Assembly (NCBI GenBank): GCA_045544955.1
Contig: JAZPZY010000042.1
Span: 62,001-126,000 of the forward strand
Origin: SIG701 sp045544955
GTDB lineage: Bacteria > Bacillota > Clostridia > Oscillospirales > CAG-272
Direction: 5' to 3'
DNA length: 64,000 bases
A program made the position numbers and the translations under genes. The notes under the pieces are model-generated. The model worked only from the letters and a program-made list of their open reading frames with translations, ran no database searches and had not been told where the DNA came from. Below, one piece after another: positions 8,189-17,305 of the stretch (its first letter is position 1; every line of letters begins with the position of its first letter).

Positions 8189-9151
8189 TCAGTTATCATC
8201 TACATTTGTGTAAAACGAACCATCAACTGCGTTCAAATAATACTCCGCATCGGCGTCCGTAGTAATTCTCCAGGTTGGTATCAGATAAAACAGATCCGCA
8301 TCCGCCTGATAAAAGGCAGCGTACATCAAAGAAACGCTCTGCAGCACCGTATGCGCGGCCGTGTCGTCTGTTTTTATACGCTCCTTCACACTATACAGTA
8401 TATTGACCTGATCGTGTAATTGTGCGGAATAGGTTTCTAAAAGTCCGGAAAAACACCATTCTCCCGTCATACCGATCACCGCACCGTCAAGAACGGCAAA
8501 CGCCGAACATAAATTGGCAATCGGCTGATTTTTCACCGTTTGTACGCAAACGGCGTAGCACACGCCGGTTTTGGGATCAGCACCGCAGTACACCGTCTCG
8601 TAATCCACCGTATAGGGAGACGATCGCTGGACTGCCAACGCCGCCTTTTCCAAAAAGGACTGCACAGCCGTTTTCACGGCACGCTCTGCTCTGGCCTCCG
8701 GAGGAGTCAGCGTGCGGTTCTCCATCAGCGCCCGTATTTCCGTATCAAAAAAGCCAACGTCCTGCAAAAGCTGAGCGAAGCCCGCCGATTCGTAACGAAC
8801 GCCGAAACCGGAAGAAAAGGCACATCTCGCACCGCTTTCCATAGTAAGAACTACGCCGGTGGGCGTGGTAAACAAAAGGCTCACGTCACTGCCGCTCAAA
8901 GCGGAAGCCGTTTCCGCATAGTAATCCTCCCCCAGTTCCCCGCCATAAATGACCATTGACTGTTTTTTGGGGTTCAGGGCGCCTTCCGCAAGATAGATCC
9001 CGTCCTCATTGAGAAGTTCCGTAAGTTTTTCTATAGCCTCGTTCGGGATGTTTTCCAGCGTGCGCGCCTGCTCTCTTGTCATGAACAAAAGAAACAGATT
9101 TGCCGCTGCCAAAACGCCGATCAAGACCAGTTTCAGTTTATGCCAGTCCAT
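8189..9151 (-). CDS. yycI: YycI-like two-component accessory membrane protein
   Basis: The 320-residue protein starts at ATG 9151 (MDWHKLKLVLIGVLAAANLFLLFM). It has a short cytoplasmic tail, one transmembrane helix and a long outside domain, the architecture of YycI. YycI and YycH bind WalK at the membrane and adjust its activity. Similarity beyond architecture is weak, so the call rests largely on being the last gene of a walR-walK-yycH-yycI order. Its start lies 19 bases inside the yycH gene, indicating coupled translation. The outside part contains an ELGEDYYAETASALSGSD strand region typical of YycI C-terminal domains. Confidence 0.8.
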   Translation of the reverse strand: MDWHKLKLVLIGVLAAANLFLLFMTREQARTLENIPNEAIEKLTELLNEDGIYLAEGALNPKKQSMVIYGGELGEDYYAETASALSGSDVSLLFTTPTGVVLTMESGARCAFSSGFGVRYESAGFAQLLQDVGFFDTEIRALMENRTLTPPEARAERAVKTAVQSFLEKAALAVQRSSPYTVDYETVYCGADPKTGVCYAVCVQTVKNQPIANLCSAFAVLDGAVIGMTGEWCFSGLLETYSAQLHDQVNILYSVKERIKTDDTAAHTVLQSVSLMYAAFYQADADLFYLIPTWRITTDADAEYYLNAVDGSFYTNVDDN

Positions 9152-10527
9152 TCGTCCTCCTTCTCCCCGTGGAAGGCGATCCATTCCGCCAAGGTATTTT
9201 GCACCGTACTCTGTGCCCGGTATGCCAGACGAACGTCATTTACCTTAAGCACGGAACGGCTCCACGACGCCAGAAACGACATCCGCTCGTTCAGATGCTT
9301 GACCGTCACGACCGTACGCCACTCCATGCCGGTCAGCCGATCCCCCGTAAAGGAAAGCGTGACCGCCGCCGGAACGCCGTCGTAATAAAGCGGCAGATTA
9401 TCCACGTATATGCCAAAATGGAAAGTGACGGTTTCTTCCTCCGCATAAACGGAGGTAAGGCGCAATTCTCCGTCTCCGCCCGTATATCGGACGTTCATGG
9501 CAGAAACCGAAGACAGCCACGCAGAAGAAGCGCGGAGATAGGCATAAACATCCGTATCGCCTGCATGGGTACAAAACTCGTTCACGGGAATTCCGCCGTC
9601 CTCCGATGCGGTATAGGCAATGGACTCCGCACCGCAGAAAAGCACGCCGTGAGATTCCACGTACACCACGGTGCCGTCCATTTCCGTATGATAATTCAGT
9701 TTGTCCGGATTGAAGCCAAGCCGCCGCAGCCACAGCGGAAAGTTCACCTTATCCGCAGCGATCAGCCCGGCAGTATCTCCCAGAACCTGTATTTCACGGA
9801 ACGAAACCCGATCCGTCACGGTAAGGGCTGGCATATCCTGTGCAAAGGACAGCGTACAGGCGGAAAACGCCTCCGGATACTGGGAAAGATATGCGGTATA
9901 CTCTTCGATTTCTCCCTTTACGGAAACGGGGAAAGAATACACCCCGTCCGTACCGCGCACGGCGAGGACCGTCTGCTCCTCTTGAAAACAGAGACAGATC
10001 TCCTCCACCGTCACGGAGCGTGCATCCCGCACGTGCGTTTCATCTTCCTGTGCTGCCGCCGCAAAGGCGTGCAGAATCTGATACGGAAGCGGCGCGTGAT
10101 AGCGGATATACACCGCATCCGGCGACGTGATGGCAGACTGCCAGAAAGCCTCGTCCTTCTCTTGCGGTTCATTTTTGAATCCATCCGCCAGGTACTCTCC
10201 CAATGCGTCGTACAGATCCTGCATAACGGCCACCGCGTTCAAGACCGCTTTAGCGGTTCCATTCTCCGAAACGGCAATCACCGCCGGCAAAAGAAGCTCC
10301 GTATCCAGCGGCTGTCCGGCATCCGGGGCACCGGCAGACAGCATACGCATATCAAAGGGAATCTGCGCATCACCGGCACGGGTGCTGGCGTAGCCGTTCA
10401 AAAAAATGCCGCACTGCAGAAAAACGCAAAACAGAAGAATGCCGATAACTGTATTCAGAAGGATCGCAAGCAGACGGTCATTCTTCCAAAACGCCCGCAA
10501 GCGGTCGTTTTTAAGGAACGCAAACAT
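9133..10527 (-). CDS. yycH: YycH-like regulatory membrane protein of the WalRK system
   Basis: This 464-residue protein has one N-terminal transmembrane helix (about 20-45: LLAILLNTVIGILLFCVFLQCGIFLNGY) and a large extracytoplasmic domain. It follows walK directly, with a 36-base gap and an AGGAGA Shine-Dalgarno. YycH controls WalK through contacts between their membrane helices. The motif VYVESHGVLFCGAESIAYTA lies in the region that pairs with YycI-like folds. Assignment is by position, topology and length. Sequence conservation of YycH across Clostridia is low, so this should be read as a family-level call. Confidence 0.82.
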   Translation of the reverse strand: MFAFLKNDRLRAFWKNDRLLAILLNTVIGILLFCVFLQCGIFLNGYASTRAGDAQIPFDMRMLSAGAPDAGQPLDTELLLPAVIAVSENGTAKAVLNAVAVMQDLYDALGEYLADGFKNEPQEKDEAFWQSAITSPDAVYIRYHAPLPYQILHAFAAAAQEDETHVRDARSVTVEEICLCFQEEQTVLAVRGTDGVYSFPVSVKGEIEEYTAYLSQYPEAFSACTLSFAQDMPALTVTDRVSFREIQVLGDTAGLIAADKVNFPLWLRRLGFNPDKLNYHTEMDGTVVYVESHGVLFCGAESIAYTASEDGGIPVNEFCTHAGDTDVYAYLRASSAWLSSVSAMNVRYTGGDGELRLTSVYAEEETVTFHFGIYVDNLPLYYDGVPAAVTLSFTGDRLTGMEWRTVVTVKHLNERMSFLASWSRSVLKVNDVRLAYRAQSTVQNTLAEWIAFHGEKEDEWTGIN

Positions 10528-10563
10528 AAGGCACTCTCCTTTTCTCCACGATATGGTAAAAAA

Positions 10564-12375
10564 TCAACTCGGATTGCAGACAGACGGCAAAACGATAGTC
10601 ACCGCACTTCCCTCTCCGAACCGGCTGTCCATATGAATGGTGCCGCCGTGTGCTTCGATCAGCTCCCGGGCAATGGCAAGTCCCAGACCGGTACCGCCGG
10701 TTTCCGACGTACGGGATTTTTCCACCCGATAGAATCGCTCGAATATGTGCGCCAGATCTTCTTCCGGCACGCCGATTCCGTTATCGGCAATGCGGATGGA
10801 GATCTTTCCGTCCACCGCACGCACGGAAACATCGATACTGCCGCCGTCCGGCGTATATTTTACGGAGTTGGACAGAATATTGATAACGACCTGTTCAATT
10901 CGCTCCTTATCCGCCGTCAGCGAAGGCAGACCTTCCTCTGCCTCAAAGCGGACGGTATGACGGCGTGCTTCAATATCCACGCGCATCACTTCGATCAGAC
11001 GCTGAACGGATTTTGCCGCGTCAAAGGTTTCAATCTTCCAGGGAGTGCGCTTGTTATCCAGCCGGGACAGCACCAAAAGGTCGGAGACGATACGGGTCAT
11101 CCGATCACTCTCCGTCACCGCCATATCCAAAAAATACGCGCGGGTCTCCTCCGGCATCTCGGGATCCTCCAATACCGTCTCACAGGCACCCTTGATGGAT
11201 GTCAAAGGCGTACGGAGCTCGTGAGACACATTGGCCACGAATTCCCGCCGGGATTTGTCCAGTTCAAAACGGTTCGTTACGTCGTGAATAACGGCAATAA
11301 GGCCGATCCGTTTCGTATTTTCCGAAAGGTAGTGGATCCGTCCGAAACTGACGTCAAACACTCTTTCGCTGAACACCTTGTCGTGGAAGATCAGCGTGCC
11401 GTCATCCGATTTCTCTACCATGGACGCATCGGCAGTAAGTACGATTCCCTTCTGCTGGCGTTCCAGCGGAATATCCAAAAGCTCAAAAAACTGCTCCATA
11501 GTAAATTTCCGCCGCATTTGTGCGGAAAACAACTCCTTGGCACTTTCGTTGGAATGCAGTACGGAGCCGCTTTCCGTAAACGCAATGATCGCATCGGAAA
11601 TACAGGACAGCACCGTTTCCAGCTTGGTTTTCTCACCGTCGATTTCCAAAAGCGTGTTCTGCAGAACGTCCTTCATGTTATTGAACGTATCAGTCAGAAT
11701 ACCGATCTCGTCATCGGAATGCACATTGATCTCATGAGAGAACTCACCCGCCGCGATCAGCTGTGCACTTCGGGTCAGACTTTGCAGCGGCGAGGTAATG
11801 GCTTTCGCCAGAAAGAAGGAAAGCAGAATGGCGATCAGGATACCCACGAAGGCCGTCTGCAGAATAATAGAAAGAAGCATCCAGTTCAGCTGGTTCATTT
11901 CCTCCAGAGAATCCTTCACGTAAATGATACACTCTCTGGAACCGTTTTTCATATAGACGGCGTAATCCGCATAATCCGCACCGCCGAACTGCCGGTTTTC
12001 CGTACGGCGGCTCATGGCAGAGAGCAGATTGGCAGACAGCGTAAGCGAAGCACCAAGCTCCGCATCCGAGCCGGACAGCATAGTGCCGTCCATGGCAAGC
12101 ACGTAATAGTTCCGGTACTGATCAATCCCCAGAATACTGGCGTACGTGCTCAGAATATTCTTTTGTTCCTTTGCAAAATCCGCCGAGGCCAGAACGTCTG
12201 CCAACTCCGTATACAGGGGCGACGCCGGCGAAAACTGCTCGTCCATCTGGCTCATAAAATCGTTCATATAGTAGGTGGACACGCCGTTGAGAAGCACGGT
12301 GCTGACCACGCCCATGATCGCCAGGATAAAGACCAGAAGGATCAGAACGATTTTGAAATACAGGCTTTTAAACAT
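10564..12375 (-). CDS. walK: Cell-wall sensor histidine kinase WalK
   Basis: The 603-residue kinase has TM1 at about 8-30, an outside sensing domain at about 31-165 and TM2 at about 170-195. A HAMP domain (AKAITSPLQSLTRSAQLIAAGEFSHEI), a PAS domain (about 260-360), HisKA with the phosphoacceptor in FVANVSHELRTPLTSIKGA, and HATPase_c with N, G1, F and G2 boxes (NSVKYTPDGG, DNGIGVPEEDLAHIFERFYR, GGTGLGLAIA) follow. This is the WalK/VicK domain order. It phosphorylates WalR and tunes cell-wall hydrolase expression. It starts 12 bases after the walR stop. The outside domain lacks any obvious PASTA or other named module, so the signal is unknown. Confidence 0.95.
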   Translation of the reverse strand: MFKSLYFKIVLILLVFILAIMGVVSTVLLNGVSTYYMNDFMSQMDEQFSPASPLYTELADVLASADFAKEQKNILSTYASILGIDQYRNYYVLAMDGTMLSGSDAELGASLTLSANLLSAMSRRTENRQFGGADYADYAVYMKNGSRECIIYVKDSLEEMNQLNWMLLSIILQTAFVGILIAILLSFFLAKAITSPLQSLTRSAQLIAAGEFSHEINVHSDDEIGILTDTFNNMKDVLQNTLLEIDGEKTKLETVLSCISDAIIAFTESGSVLHSNESAKELFSAQMRRKFTMEQFFELLDIPLERQQKGIVLTADASMVEKSDDGTLIFHDKVFSERVFDVSFGRIHYLSENTKRIGLIAVIHDVTNRFELDKSRREFVANVSHELRTPLTSIKGACETVLEDPEMPEETRAYFLDMAVTESDRMTRIVSDLLVLSRLDNKRTPWKIETFDAAKSVQRLIEVMRVDIEARRHTVRFEAEEGLPSLTADKERIEQVVINILSNSVKYTPDGGSIDVSVRAVDGKISIRIADNGIGVPEEDLAHIFERFYRVEKSRTSETGGTGLGLAIARELIEAHGGTIHMDSRFGEGSAVTIVLPSVCNPS

Positions 12376-12387
12376 ACATCTTCCCCG

Positions 12388-13110
12388 TTACGGCTTTCTG
12401 AGATAATATCCGACGCCGCGTTTGGTCATCAGATAGGTAGGTCTGCCGGGATCGTCCTCGATCTTGTTCCGGAGACGGCACACCGTCACGTCAACGTTGC
12501 GTATATCGCCGATGAAGCCCTCGTCGTATCCCCATACCTCCTCCAGCAGCTGTTCTCTGGAGAAGGCGATACCGATATTGGCGGCAAGAAACGCCAGAAA
12601 GTCGTAGTCTTTTTTGGACAGTTCCACCGCCTCTCCGCCTTTTGTTACCAGATAGCGGTCGCTGTCGATGGTAAGATCGCCCACCGTAACGGACACCTCG
12701 GGGCCGTTTTTCTTTTCCGTCACCACTTCGTTGGTGCTGCGGCGGATGTTCACGCGGATCCGGGCCAGCAATTCCTTGAAGGAAAACGGTTTCGTCACGT
12801 AGTCGTCCGCGCCGGTATCCAGACCGAAGATCTTATCCCGTTCTTCCTCCCGTGCGGTAACGAAAATAATGGGGACCTGGCTGACACGGCGCACGTGAGC
12901 GCACACGTCAAAGCCGTTCATCACCGGCAGCATGATATCAAGCAGGATCAGATCAAAATCGCCGGAAACGGCACGCTCCAGGCCGTGGCCTCCGTCCGAG
13001 GCAATCTCCGCCTCGTATCCAGCTTTTTCGATATTGTATTTCAGCACCTGGGCTATATTTTTCTCATCCTCCACGATGAGGATTTTCTTTTTGATTTCAG
13101 TATTTTCCAT
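12388..13110 (-). CDS. walR: OmpR-family response regulator WalR
   Basis: The receiver domain is KILIVEDEKNIAQVLKYNIEKAGY with the phospho-acceptor Asp in DLILLDIMLPVMNGFDV, a T in FVTARE and the conserved K in DDYVTKPFSFKEL. A winged-helix DNA-binding domain ends in NVDVTVCRLRNKIEDDPGRPTYLMTKRGVGYYLRKP, very close to known WalR. I start at ATG 13110 (240 residues) because a GGAGG Shine-Dalgarno lies 8 bases before it, inside the alternative five-codon extension from 13125. WalR is usually essential in Firmicutes and regulates autolysins and wall synthesis. Twenty bases separate it from the deacetylase-like gene upstream in the same operon. Confidence 0.95.
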   Translation of the reverse strand: MENTEIKKKILIVEDEKNIAQVLKYNIEKAGYEAEIASDGGHGLERAVSGDFDLILLDIMLPVMNGFDVCAHVRRVSQVPIIFVTAREEERDKIFGLDTGADDYVTKPFSFKELLARIRVNIRRSTNEVVTEKKNGPEVSVTVGDLTIDSDRYLVTKGGEAVELSKKDYDFLAFLAANIGIAFSREQLLEEVWGYDEGFIGDIRNVDVTVCRLRNKIEDDPGRPTYLMTKRGVGYYLRKP

Positions 13111-13130
13111 ACGTTTTTCCTCCATTCGGT

Positions 13131-14309
13131 TTACGGCCGGACACCCTGACGGACTTCCCGCCCGGTTGCCGACATAGGCTTTACGGAATAGTTTTCCGCC
13201 GCACGGAACTGCAAAAGCAGCTGCGGCAGGATTCTAACGACCACGTCGTTCGTGCTCATGCGCAGAACGTTAATCTCCGCTTTGCGGATCTCCTCCAGCG
13301 TATAATCACGCACTGCGGCGGAGGCGTATCCCATGCTGTCCGGTACGTCGTAGGTATAATCCCAAAGCACGTAGCCGGCGGCAAGGATCGCTTCCACATC
13401 CGCCTCGGAAAAGCCGGAGGCATGCGTTCCGCCCGGCAGCTGGACGATGCGCGTTTTCGTCTTGGTGATGCCGTATAGGCGCTCGTTTGCCTCATCCATC
13501 CGGCGCAGAAAATCCGTCACGTCTTCTGCCTCCGGCGCAGTCAGAGCCAGCGAATGTCCCGAAAGCAGAATGTCGTTTACCAAAGACGGAAACGCAGATA
13601 ACTCCGCATCCGTGAAAAAGAACGTGGCACGGACGGATGCGTTTTCCAGTGCCGTAAGGATCGTTGCCGTATTCTTCTCACGCAGTGTATTGAAGGTGAG
13701 ATAGATGGTACGCTTTGCCGTATCCGCACCGGAAGTACCGGTTACGGGCGGCACGGTTACAGGCGGTGCGGTTGTGTCTGAAGAAACGGTATCCCGCACC
13801 GGATCGTACACAGACAAGAGCTCTTCCATGGATTTTGTGGCAGTCCCGTCATTGATGCGGAGCGTTTTGCCCGCCCCTTCTGCACTGGACGCACGAAGCT
13901 CGCAGGAAAAGCCAAGGATAGAGCAGAAATACTCTGCCGGCACGTAATAGTATCCGCCGTGCAGCTTGTAAAGATTCAGATAAATCTCTTCCGTACCGTT
14001 TACCGTGGCGATCTTTTCGTTATACAAAACGGAGATATACCGGCGGCTGGTGCGGTTATACAGCATAAACTCGCCCCGGCGGCTGTCCATGCTCAGCTCA
14101 ATATGGGAATACATGCCGAAAATATCAATGGGAACGTAAGGCAGCCCGTCGATCATTTCCAGGCACGCCGTGGAATCCTTGTACCACCTTTCGTCGTTAT
14201 GGAAAAGGCTGGGGGCACTCACCGCCGTCACACGGACGGAAAACAGGGCACCGGCCAGCAGACACACAGCCAGCACGGCGGCAATCAGCGATATATGCTT
14301 ACGCGGCAC
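13131..14309 (-). CDS. Degenerate polysaccharide-deacetylase (NodB-like) surface protein
   Basis: About 392 residues: a signal/anchor helix, a copper-amine-oxidase-N-like stalk (about 30-150, with YVPIDIFGMYSHIELSMDSRR and YYVPAEYFCSILGF), a Thr/Pro linker, then a NodB-like domain (about 190-350). NodB enzymes need TFDDG and HSxxH metal motifs. Here motif 1 reads IYLTFNTL and motif 2 reads SGHSLALTAPEAED, so both metal-binding motifs are lost. The third motif (RIVQLPGG) is roughly kept. It is probably a non-catalytic sugar-binding or scaffold protein. I prefer GTG 14309 (AAGGAG 10 bases upstream); GTG 14318 is adjacent to that Shine-Dalgarno. Its place directly before walR ties it to wall sensing. 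Confidence 0.85.
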   Translation of the reverse strand: MPRKHISLIAAVLAVCLLAGALFSVRVTAVSAPSLFHNDERWYKDSTACLEMIDGLPYVPIDIFGMYSHIELSMDSRRGEFMLYNRTSRRYISVLYNEKIATVNGTEEIYLNLYKLHGGYYYVPAEYFCSILGFSCELRASSAEGAGKTLRINDGTATKSMEELLSVYDPVRDTVSSDTTAPPVTVPPVTGTSGADTAKRTIYLTFNTLREKNTATILTALENASVRATFFFTDAELSAFPSLVNDILLSGHSLALTAPEAEDVTDFLRRMDEANERLYGITKTKTRIVQLPGGTHASGFSEADVEAILAAGYVLWDYTYDVPDSMGYASAAVRDYTLEEIRKAEINVLRMSTNDVVVRILPQLLLQFRAAENYSVKPMSATGREVRQGVRP

Positions 14310-14327
14310 GGTATCCACTCCTTTCCG

Positions 14328-15440
14328 TCAGCCGTTCTTTTCCGATTCCAGATAGGCTACGGCAAGATCCACCACCATACCGTAGCTTTTTACGCCTTCC
14401 GTTCCCTGCAGGGTCAGATAGGTGTTGTTCACCGCATCACTGACGGCGGATACCACCGTTTCCCGATACGGCTCAAAAAATTCGTTATACGCCATCATTT
14501 CATAGCGAACCCGCAGATCCAGTGAAGACAAAAGCGTATAGTATTTCTCCTGGGACGCCGAATACAGGGCAGACGCCACGTATTCGTACATATTCTGGTA
14601 CCCGCTGTACCGGATGTACGGATCCTCCGATTCGATACATACGAGAAACGCCACGAAGTTGGCCTCGTTCTCCCGTGCGATGCCCCGCTGGTGTGCCAGC
14701 TCATGGGCCGCCGTAAACGGCAGCGTATAGTCCGGGTAGTTCACGTTGATATTTGCCTCGCCGGTAAACATGGTATACACACCGGAGATGTGGGTATACG
14801 TCATCAGCGGTGAAACGGACAGCGGCTTTACCCGGGAAGACAGGGACTGTATAAAGGGATATTTTTCGCACACCGCGTCGTACGCATCCATCAGTTTTTT
14901 CGACATTTGATCGTACGTATAGGGCATAACGGAAGCCCCTCTCTGCCGGAAAACGATCCCGTCCAGACAAGTCTCGGCACGTGCCGCCAGCGTTTCCGCC
15001 GCAGTCTCAAGCTGATGCGCAGACACCGCCTCCTCCCGAAGGCCGAGTTTTTCCGAAAGGGTCGACGCCCGATATCCCGGTGCAAAGGTGAAAACGAACA
15101 AAACGTAAACCAAAACGGCCGCAGACAGCATCCCCAGCACGTACCGTATTCCCTGCCGCCGTCCTCTGCGTGCCGCTCGCGCGCAGCCGATGAGCAGACA
15201 CACGAGCACAACCGGTGCAGAATACAGAAGCGTTTCCGCCACGGAAAAAGGGATAAAACCGGTCAGATACGAAAGCACCGCCCGAAAAAACGCAGCAACC
15301 GTTTCATTGAAAAAATCAGCGAAGGGCGTATGCAAGCATACGGCGGCATGAAGAATCCCCGAAAGCACGCCGAGAAGGCAAATGACGAAAGCAGGCACTG
15401 GCAGATACAGCGTGATCCGCCGATAAACAGTTTTCAGCAT
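14328..15440 (-). CDS. DUF3810 integral membrane protein with HExxH zinc-peptidase motif
   Basis: The 370-residue protein has about three N-terminal transmembrane helices (residues 10-30, 60-80, 98-120) and a C-terminal domain with AAHELAHQRGIARENEANFVAFL. HELAH is the HExxH zinc motif, and the downstream ENEAN Glu fits a third ligand as in gluzincins. DUF3810 members are uncharacterised. The motif supports a membrane metallopeptidase or a DUF3810 catalytic-like fold, but activity is unproven. It overlaps the pseudouridine synthase gene by 7 bases and precedes the deacetylase-like gene, so it belongs to the wal transcript. A role in surface protein processing or wall control is inference from context. 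Confidence 0.88.
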   Translation of the reverse strand: MLKTVYRRITLYLPVPAFVICLLGVLSGILHAAVCLHTPFADFFNETVAAFFRAVLSYLTGFIPFSVAETLLYSAPVVLVCLLIGCARAARRGRRQGIRYVLGMLSAAVLVYVLFVFTFAPGYRASTLSEKLGLREEAVSAHQLETAAETLAARAETCLDGIVFRQRGASVMPYTYDQMSKKLMDAYDAVCEKYPFIQSLSSRVKPLSVSPLMTYTHISGVYTMFTGEANINVNYPDYTLPFTAAHELAHQRGIARENEANFVAFLVCIESEDPYIRYSGYQNMYEYVASALYSASQEKYYTLLSSLDLRVRYEMMAYNEFFEPYRETVVSAVSDAVNNTYLTLQGTEGVKSYGMVVDLAVAYLESEKNG

Positions 15441-16375
15441 AGCGTTTCTATTTCCTCAAACACTGCCGAGGCTTTATCGCCCAGCAGATTTTCAATCAAA
15501 TTCCGCATATCCGTGGGAAGCGGTGCCCGTACCGTTATGATCTCCCCCGTTTTCGGATGGGGGAACGAGGCCACAGCCGCGTGCAGTGCGTGCCGGCCGA
15601 TCAGGGGCGATGGCAAAAAGTACAGATCGTCCCCGAAGAGCGGACAGCCGTGGGCGGTAAAATGCACCCGGATCTGGTGCGTGCGTCCCGTAATGGGATA
15701 CGCCGCCGCCACGGTGCACGCCTCCGTCACGGCAAGGACACGGTATCTCGTCTCTGCCGCATGGGCCCCCGGTGCGTCGGGCGTGCAGATCTCCCTCGTG
15801 ATAATGCTCTCCGCCGTACGGCGGATGGGGTCGGTAAACGCCCCCTCCCCCAAAGGCAGACGCCCGTGCAGAACGGCCACGTATACTTTGTGGATCTTGT
15901 GTGCCTGCATGCTCTCCGCCATGCGGTATGCCGCAAGCTTGGAATTGGCAGTCAGCATCACGCCGCTTGTATCCCGGTCCAGCCGGTTCACCGGGCGGAA
16001 CACGTACGGTCTGTCACCGTATCGGTACGCTAAAGCGTTTGCCACCGTATCCAGCCGATGCCCAAAGGAAGGATGGGCCGGCATATCCGGCGGCTTATTC
16101 ACGGCGGTGATCTCCCCGTCTTCAAACAGCACGGGAAGCTCCAGTGGCGCGGGCACGATATACGGACTTACGTCCTCATGCGTATCATCCATGGCGAAGC
16201 GAAGGACATCTCCTTCCTTCAAAACGTACCGCACGGTCACGTGCTCCCCGTTTACCGTAATGCCGCCTTCCGTAAACTTCATTTTCTTCAAAAGTGCGGA
16301 GGAAAACGCCAGATCGCGGCGTGCCACCGTCAAAACCGTTTTGCCGGCATCCGCCGCCGTAATGCGTATTTCCAC
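15434..16375 (-). CDS. RluA/RluD-family 23S rRNA pseudouridine synthase
   Basis: This 313-residue enzyme has an N-terminal S4-like RNA-binding region (about 10-75, LLKKMKFTEGGITVNGEHVTVRYVLKEGDVL) and the catalytic domain with the signature NRLDRDTSGVML, whose Asp is the nucleophile. GRTHQIRVHFTAHGCPLFGDDLY is the second conserved block. RluD-type enzymes isomerise uridines in large-subunit rRNA; the exact site cannot be assigned. Translation starts at GTG 16375 with a GGGGGAG Shine-Dalgarno six bases upstream. It is the first gene of the long wal operon, downstream of the promoter at 16422-16450. Confidence 0.94.
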   Translation of the reverse strand: MEIRITAADAGKTVLTVARRDLAFSSALLKKMKFTEGGITVNGEHVTVRYVLKEGDVLRFAMDDTHEDVSPYIVPAPLELPVLFEDGEITAVNKPPDMPAHPSFGHRLDTVANALAYRYGDRPYVFRPVNRLDRDTSGVMLTANSKLAAYRMAESMQAHKIHKVYVAVLHGRLPLGEGAFTDPIRRTAESIITREICTPDAPGAHAAETRYRVLAVTEACTVAAAYPITGRTHQIRVHFTAHGCPLFGDDLYFLPSPLIGRHALHAAVASFPHPKTGEIITVRAPLPTDMRNLIENLLGDKASAVFEEIETLC

Positions 16376-16421
16376 GACTCGCTCCCCCGAAGATACAAAA
16401 TCCCGTCATTTTACAATTAGT

Positions 16422-16450
16422 AGTATAGCATTTTTTTCTCTCTTTATCAA
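16422..16450 (-). promoter_or_regulatory. Promoter of the pseudouridine synthase-wal operon
   Basis: The minus strand reads TTGATA (16450-16445), a 17-base spacer, then TATACT (16427-16422). It lies 47 bases upstream of the GTG at 16375 and is divergent from the sfsA promoter. Confidence 0.82.
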
Positions 16451-16490
16451 GGTATATTATGAAAATTCAAAGAAAAAGAACGCCCGGTGC

Positions 16491-16519
16491 TTGTGCCGTG
16501 CCGCCGGATATGTTATAAT
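16491..16519 (+). promoter_or_regulatory. Promoter of sfsA
   Basis: TTGTGC (16491-16496), a 17-base spacer and TATAAT (16514-16519) lie 36 bases before the sfsA start codon. Confidence 0.78.
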
Positions 16520-16554
16520 ATCGGACGGAAATGAAAAGCGAAAGGAGACCGCCC

Positions 16555-17256
16555 ATGCAGTACAAAAAAACCGTTCGCGCCCTCTTTCAGTCCCGCCCCA
16601 ACCGGTTTATCGCCCACGTCCTTCTCGACGGAAAGACGGAAACGGTCCACGTAAAAAACACGGGACGGTGCAAGGAACTGCTCATTCCCGGCTGTACGGT
16701 GATTCTTGCAGAGGCAGACACGCCGGGCAGGAAAACGAAATACGATCTCATCGCCGTATATAAAGAACGGCCTCATCTGCCGCCCCTTTTGGTGAATATG
16801 GATTCCATGGCTCCCAACGAAGCCGCCGCCCGGTGGCTGCCGAAAAGCGGTCTGTTCTCCCCTGAGGCGGTGATCCGCCGGGAGGTGCAAAACGGGGCGT
16901 CCCGGTTTGACTTCTGCATCTGCGACCGGGGTGTGACCACCTTTCTGGAGGTGAAAGGCGTGACTCTGGAGGAAAACGGCACCGTCCGTTTTCCAGACGC
17001 CCCAACGGAACGGGGCGTCCGCCATCTGCGGCATCTTGCCGAGCTGCGGCGTGCCGGCCACGGTGCCGCCGTTCTGTTCGTCATTCAGATGGCAGGGATG
17101 CGCCGCTTTTGCCCCAACGACGAAATGCACCGTGCCTTCGGCGACGCTCTCCGGGAGGCGGCGAACGCCGGAGTGACCGTCCTTGCCATGGAATGTGCCG
17201 TCACGGAGGATTCCATGGAGATCACCGCACCCGTTCCCGTGGAGTTGGGAGAATAA
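16555..17256 (+). CDS. sfsA: SfsA family DNA/RNA nuclease-like protein
   Basis: The protein (233 residues from ATG 16555, AAGGAGA Shine-Dalgarno 9 bases upstream) matches SfsA throughout. It has RPNRFIAHVLLDG with VHVKNTGRCKELL (OB-like N-terminal part), then SRFDFCICDRGVTTFLEVKGVTLEENGTVRFPDAPTERG, which carries the PD-(D/E)xK-like core (E-x-K). The family was named for sugar fermentation stimulation in E. coli, and its physiological role remains unclear. A frame opening eight codons earlier lacks a Shine-Dalgarno. It is transcribed alone between a strong promoter and a bidirectional terminator. Confidence 0.94.
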   Translation: MQYKKTVRALFQSRPNRFIAHVLLDGKTETVHVKNTGRCKELLIPGCTVILAEADTPGRKTKYDLIAVYKERPHLPPLLVNMDSMAPNEAAARWLPKSGLFSPEAVIRREVQNGASRFDFCICDRGVTTFLEVKGVTLEENGTVRFPDAPTERGVRHLRHLAELRRAGHGAAVLFVIQMAGMRRFCPNDEMHRAFGDALREAANAGVTVLAMECAVTEDSMEITAPVPVELGE

Positions 17257-17263
17257 TCACAAT

Positions 17264-17302
17264 AAAAAAGTACTGCTGTCCCTTTGACAGCAGTACTTTT
17301 TT
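17264..17302. terminator. Bidirectional terminator between sfsA and the BspA-like gene
   Basis: A perfect 17-bp stem (17264-17280 with 17286-17302) with a 5-base loop carries six A on one side and six T on the other. It serves convergent sfsA and the 17306-22888 gene. Confidence 0.92.
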
Positions 17303-17305
17303 AAT

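Noticed and set aside
9100..13149. A 1349-residue plus-strand frame opposite yycI-yycH-walK-walR
   Set aside because: It is rich in Arg and His and antisense to four well-supported genes.
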